DNA of 64,000 bases. It comes from Epiperipatus broadwayi (Eukaryota; Onychophora; Udeonychophora; Euonychophora; Peripatidae). The notes beneath the pieces were generated by a model that saw only the letters and a program-made list of their open reading frames with translations, was not told where the DNA came from and made no database searches. Shown here piece by piece: positions 60,271 through 64,000 of this stretch; position 1 is the stretch's first letter; each line of letters starts with the position of its first letter. Position numbers and translations under genes: made by a program. The stretch lies in NCBI GenBank assembly GCA_028023455.1, contig JAQFVV010012405.1, positions 9,631,923-9,695,922 of the forward strand, given 5' to 3'.

Positions 60271-62280
60271 TGTACTGGGTGCATTTGGATGACTGATCCA
60301 GAGTACTCTATTTGCTAGGTTTAACTGGGTTTAAACCATATTTATCATAATTTTATAATTTTATATTATAAATATTACATGAATGGACTGGCCCTTTGAG
60401 CAGAGAGGAGAATACCATCAATAGCAGAGCTATCAATGATACCCATGATCAGATCGAGCTATGCAACATATAACACAATCACATTTCCAGACCAGGCCCA
60501 CCACGACTTCTAGATTCAAACCCCTACTATCCAAGCACTTTATTTGTTTTGAGGTAAACCTCAGGTGCCATCTAGCTATGAGAATTGACATGCTAGGACA
60601 GTAGGCCCATAATCCAGCACTCAAAATATCCCATGACTAGCTCAATCAAAAGAATAATCTAACACATTATTGCTTTAATTAGTGGTAAAGAATTGACCAA
60701 CAAATATTATGTTTCAAGATAATTTATTTTAACTAAACATTTATTATTCTAATTTTAATTACTTATATGAAACTTAATTAAATGAAACAATGATTTATCA
60801 CAGCCTCAGGCTCACACATATACAATAGCAATATAATATAACAAAAAATATTAAATAATACATTTTAAAATACATGAAATCAATATAAAATATCCTAAAG
60901 CATTAACATACATGACATTTCATAACATGTACATTCATAGTTCTTTATGTATGCTATAGAGTTCATTTATTAATTAAATCTGGGAGGCTTTAAGGATTGC
61001 AATGGCTACCTTAATATCAAAAATGGAGATAATAAAAGTTACTCATTACCTATAGGATTTGAATGTTGACTTCTTGCTGGTTGTTGCTTCACATGAAAAT
61101 CTTTCCAACTGGTTGGATTTGAGATTCTGTGGAGGTTTAATGATTATTTCATAGCACTATTATTTAAGACAGTTCGATTACCCTAGCAGGTTTTTAAGTT
61201 GTTAGGCAGGTATCACTTTTTCCAGGCAAATTGGCTGTTTCCATCGGACTCAGGCTGGAGAAAAGTCATATGATTCCAGTGGCTGTTAGCACTGCATGAC
61301 CTTTCTTAACAAATACATGAGAAGACTGACTGAGAACTGACTGAGTAATTGATTGAATGAACTCAACTGATTGCGAACTCAACTGAACTGCATGATGAAA
61401 AACCAGACTATTTATAGAATGACCTGTTGTAACTTTGGTAATTGGTTTTTATGTCCACCAGCTATATCTGTTGTTGAAATTTCTCCACTGTCTTTGAACA
61501 CAGTCCTTTGATAAGATTTTAATCCTGTTGTCGGTTGGTAGCCATTGTCAATTTGTTGTTTTGTGGATTTTTTACTGAGTAGCCATTGCAAATTCTGTTT
61601 TTATATCACTTATGAGTGTATACAATATTTAAATCTTTGAGAGACATTCTGATTACATGCTTTCATTTGCTTTTCTTTTTAATATTTAACACGCACATAT
61701 TTCTTTTATCAACAAGCACACATTTTGCTATACTTCTTTATTTTTAATATCAACTCGTTATTTAGTTTTTAAGATTACTTTTTTTTCTTTAAATAAAATA
61801 AAAAGAGAATGCCTGTAATTTTGAGTAACAGATTTATTTCTTAAACTTTTATCAAGTTAAACTTTCTCCCCCTTCTAATTAATTAATTATAGCCTTTACT
61901 GATGACATTTATACAAAAGTTTAAAACTCTTTAAACTTTTGTAAATTATTTTCTTTTTTTTTTTTAAAAAAAAAACAAACTCTAAAGTTTTGTAAACAAC
62001 CACTCTCTCAAACTGATTTGTACAACTTTTATTGATTATTTTTTTTTATTGAGCTGTATTTTATTTTAAAATACTAATAATAAAAAAAAAAACTCTTTAG
62101 ACTTTTATTCTGCCTTACATATTGTTTATTTATTTATTAGCCTTCACGATATTTATGAGAAATTTTTTTAATAATTGTAAACACAATTTTAATGAATGCT
62201 CAATAGCATTACAATATATGTATTATGGATTTTATATGCTGACGAAGTAAAGCTTTAACTATATCTCACATATAAAAATA
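60271..62280. other. Non-coding insertion inside the LINE
   Basis: About 2 kb between LINE halves. 60420-60640 and 61040-61440 have more balanced composition (for example CAGGCTGGAGAAAAGTCATA), but I recognise no domain. Runs of mirrored A/T tracts occur at 61950-62095 (TTTAAACTTTTGTAAATTA and neighbours). It is probably one or more further non-autonomous elements. Confidence 0.4.
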
Positions 62281-63310
62281 CTAAATTGCCAAAAAAGGCA
62301 CCTCGGTAATCACACTTTTCAAGAAAGTAAAAGATCAGATTAGGACAAAAAAGGGTCTGATGGTAGTGCAGTTGGATATAACCACAGCCTTTGACTCAGT
62401 CAAAATAGACACACTCATAGAGCTATTAAAAATTAACAACATAATTTACACCCATAAGAAATATAATACTCAATCTCCTAAATAACAGACAAATTATTGT
62501 CAGACTAAATGGCAAGAGCACTCACTCCAGGTTTTATCCCTAGCAACTCAATTCTACAAGGCTCATCACTTAGTTCTCTTTTTTGTCACACACATTAATC
62601 CATTGTTAATGGAGATTGAAAGAAAGCTCCCGGGAATAGAGGTTCCAGTACTTGGAAAACCAGTTAGTCATATTTTATATGGATGATATTTCAGTGTATT
62701 TATCATCAAAGAAATACCTCCCATCATTAATTACTATCCTAGAAAATTATACAACTCAATTTGGGCTCAAATTCAATTTGGAAAAATCCTCTACATGGAG
62801 ATTATTAAATGGTGCAAGTATTCAGTCAAAATTTACTGCTTCACCTCATAAGTTTCTAGGTTTTCCTATATACAAATCTACAAGCATGATGAGAATGGCA
62901 ATACAAAACTCAATAATTACATCTACAGAAAAAAATAATCAAACAACTTCCAAAGATTTACCTTTTGTCACATGCAACAATATCACTGATCAACATATTA
63001 ATATTCCCAAAGATAAACTACTACATGCCAGTGATAAAAGTTACAAATGCTTTTAGTAAAAAAAATATATTAATTTTGTACAAAACTTCTCTGGAACAAA
63101 AGGATGGTAGCATTGAGTATTAAAAACCTACAAAAGCACTCCAAAAACAATGGTCTTTTACTCCACTCAATCCATACATTCTACTTTCAAATGGCTTATA
63201 ACAATGTGGTGAAATTGATACACAATTACCCAAACTTTAAAAAATTTCTCACAGTCAATGCAACAGATACCCCACCACCAAAAATAGAGTTCATTAGTGC
63301 AACTATATAA
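62281..63310 (+). mobile_element. LINE reverse transcriptase continuation, decayed
   Basis: Resumes the RT of the 58430 element: SVITLFKKVKDQIRTKKGLM (from 62303), motif A QLDITTAFDSV (about 62369-62402), a frameshifted motif B (ILQGSSLSSLFC, about 62548-62585), HINPLLMEIERKLPGIEVPV (about 62590-62650), motif C YMDDISVY (YMDD at 62676-62687), LKFNLEKSSTW (about 62767-62800) and HKFLGFPIYK (about 62845-62875). Open pieces: 62652-63056 and 63104-63310, the latter a C-terminal segment of unknown function. At least two frameshifts and a stop interrupt the palm. Confidence 0.8.
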
Positions 63311-64000
63311 TTTATAGCATCTTGGAGTACTGTCAATAATCAATCATTCACAACAAAGATTAACCTTTTAACCGCTAATTATATTATTGGTTGTATGAGG
63401 TAAAAATCAAATCTTTTAATTGGCCAACTCACAAACTGAAGACAAAGCCTATTGTTAAAACATATTCGCCTATAATATTAAATTCAACTCAGATACATTT
63501 ATAAAAAGTATATTACTAATTTTTCAGGTTATGAAAAGAATGAAAGTTCTTTCAAAAATAAATTGCTATTTATTTATTCTAAAATATTCAATTTCAGCAA
63601 CATAAAAGCTATAATATAAACAAAAAGGTCGACTTTTATGTTATAGAAAAGTAAATATTTCTTTTAAATATTTCTTTAATATTTTTACTAAAATCTTCAA
63701 TATTTTTCGAAAATAATTTTGTTTTTTTAGTTTTTTTTTTTAAAAAACTAGTTTAATTTCTGAAATTATATTTTTTTAATACATAAAATTGCATTTGAAA
63801 TAAAAATCTCAGCGTTTTTAATTATTTTCTTTGATCAGGCAGTTTCTTTGTTCTTTCCAGCCAATCAGAATGTCTTTTTCGGCTGAGAGCTCACTAACAA
63901 CCAATTACAAACAATGTTCTTTCTTTGTTTAGGTTTAAATGCGTTTTTTTTTATTTTTTACTTGTAAAATAAATCGGAAGAGAGCACCATCTTACAGAAC
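63311..64000. other. AT-rich sequence ending in a less AT-rich patch
   Basis: 63311-63835 shows nothing recognisable. 63836-63915 has more balanced composition with an inverted-orientation pair of CCAAT-type strings (CCAATCAG at 63862, CCAATTAC at 63900). It could be regulatory sequence or the start of something beyond the window; no exon is visible. Confidence 0.35.

Overview
This is an animal (metazoan) nuclear window, very AT-rich, with long non-coding stretches, many microsatellites and dense remnants of mobile elements. The only host gene I can support is the 5' part of an Orthopedia (otp) paired-like homeobox gene on the + strand: a promoter region (about 23150-23398), a short first coding exon (23399-23429) and a second exon (23905-24158). 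Exon 2 carries homeodomain residues 1-46 and stops at the intron between residues 46 and 47 that is typical of paired-like genes. I found no exon carrying the rest of helix 3 before the window ends, so everything from 24159 to 64000 is read as one intron of at least 39.8 kb. The organism is probably a spiralian such as a mollusc (very large introns, otp sequence, abundant Penelope-like elements and tRNA-derived SINEs), but that is inference and the species is not determined.

Layout. 1-22600, upstream intergenic: short direct repeats, several families of fold-back (long inverted repeat) elements, a Penelope-like element (PLE) remnant with a GIY-YIG endonuclease region (5813-6376), a 536-bp palindrome (10233-10768), three decayed LINE 3' ends on the minus strand (12205-13045, 15340-15840, 16560-16975), two tRNA-derived SINE units (17165-17374) and a large CTAT microsatellite. 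22600-30060: repeat-poor interval around otp exons 1-2 and the first part of intron 2, including a G-quadruplex motif at 25654. 30060-36600: fold-back elements, another SINE and a 920-bp palindrome. 36600-43380: second repeat-poor block. 43380-64000: fold-back elements, a LINE RT fragment (49290-49710), a mini-PLE that keeps only the linker and GIY-YIG endonuclease between inverted termini (49905-50755), a decayed PLE with RT and endonuclease on the minus strand (54770-56640), and a decayed APE-type LINE on the + strand (58430-63310) split by about 2.5 kb of later insertions including a 212-bp palindrome and a 240-bp ATCT tract.

The most unusual signal is a small RNA-like architecture shared by the termini of otherwise different fold-back families (10351-10395, 43410-43456, 48551-48587, 49964-50003, 50648-50686, 59884-59924): a TGA-containing core, a short stem-loop, then GAAA, in several cases followed by GCGCT. 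This resembles the hammerhead ribozymes known from PLE terminal repeats, but with consistent departures from the textbook core. Otp itself is a developmental transcription factor; the mobile elements have no visible functional link to it.
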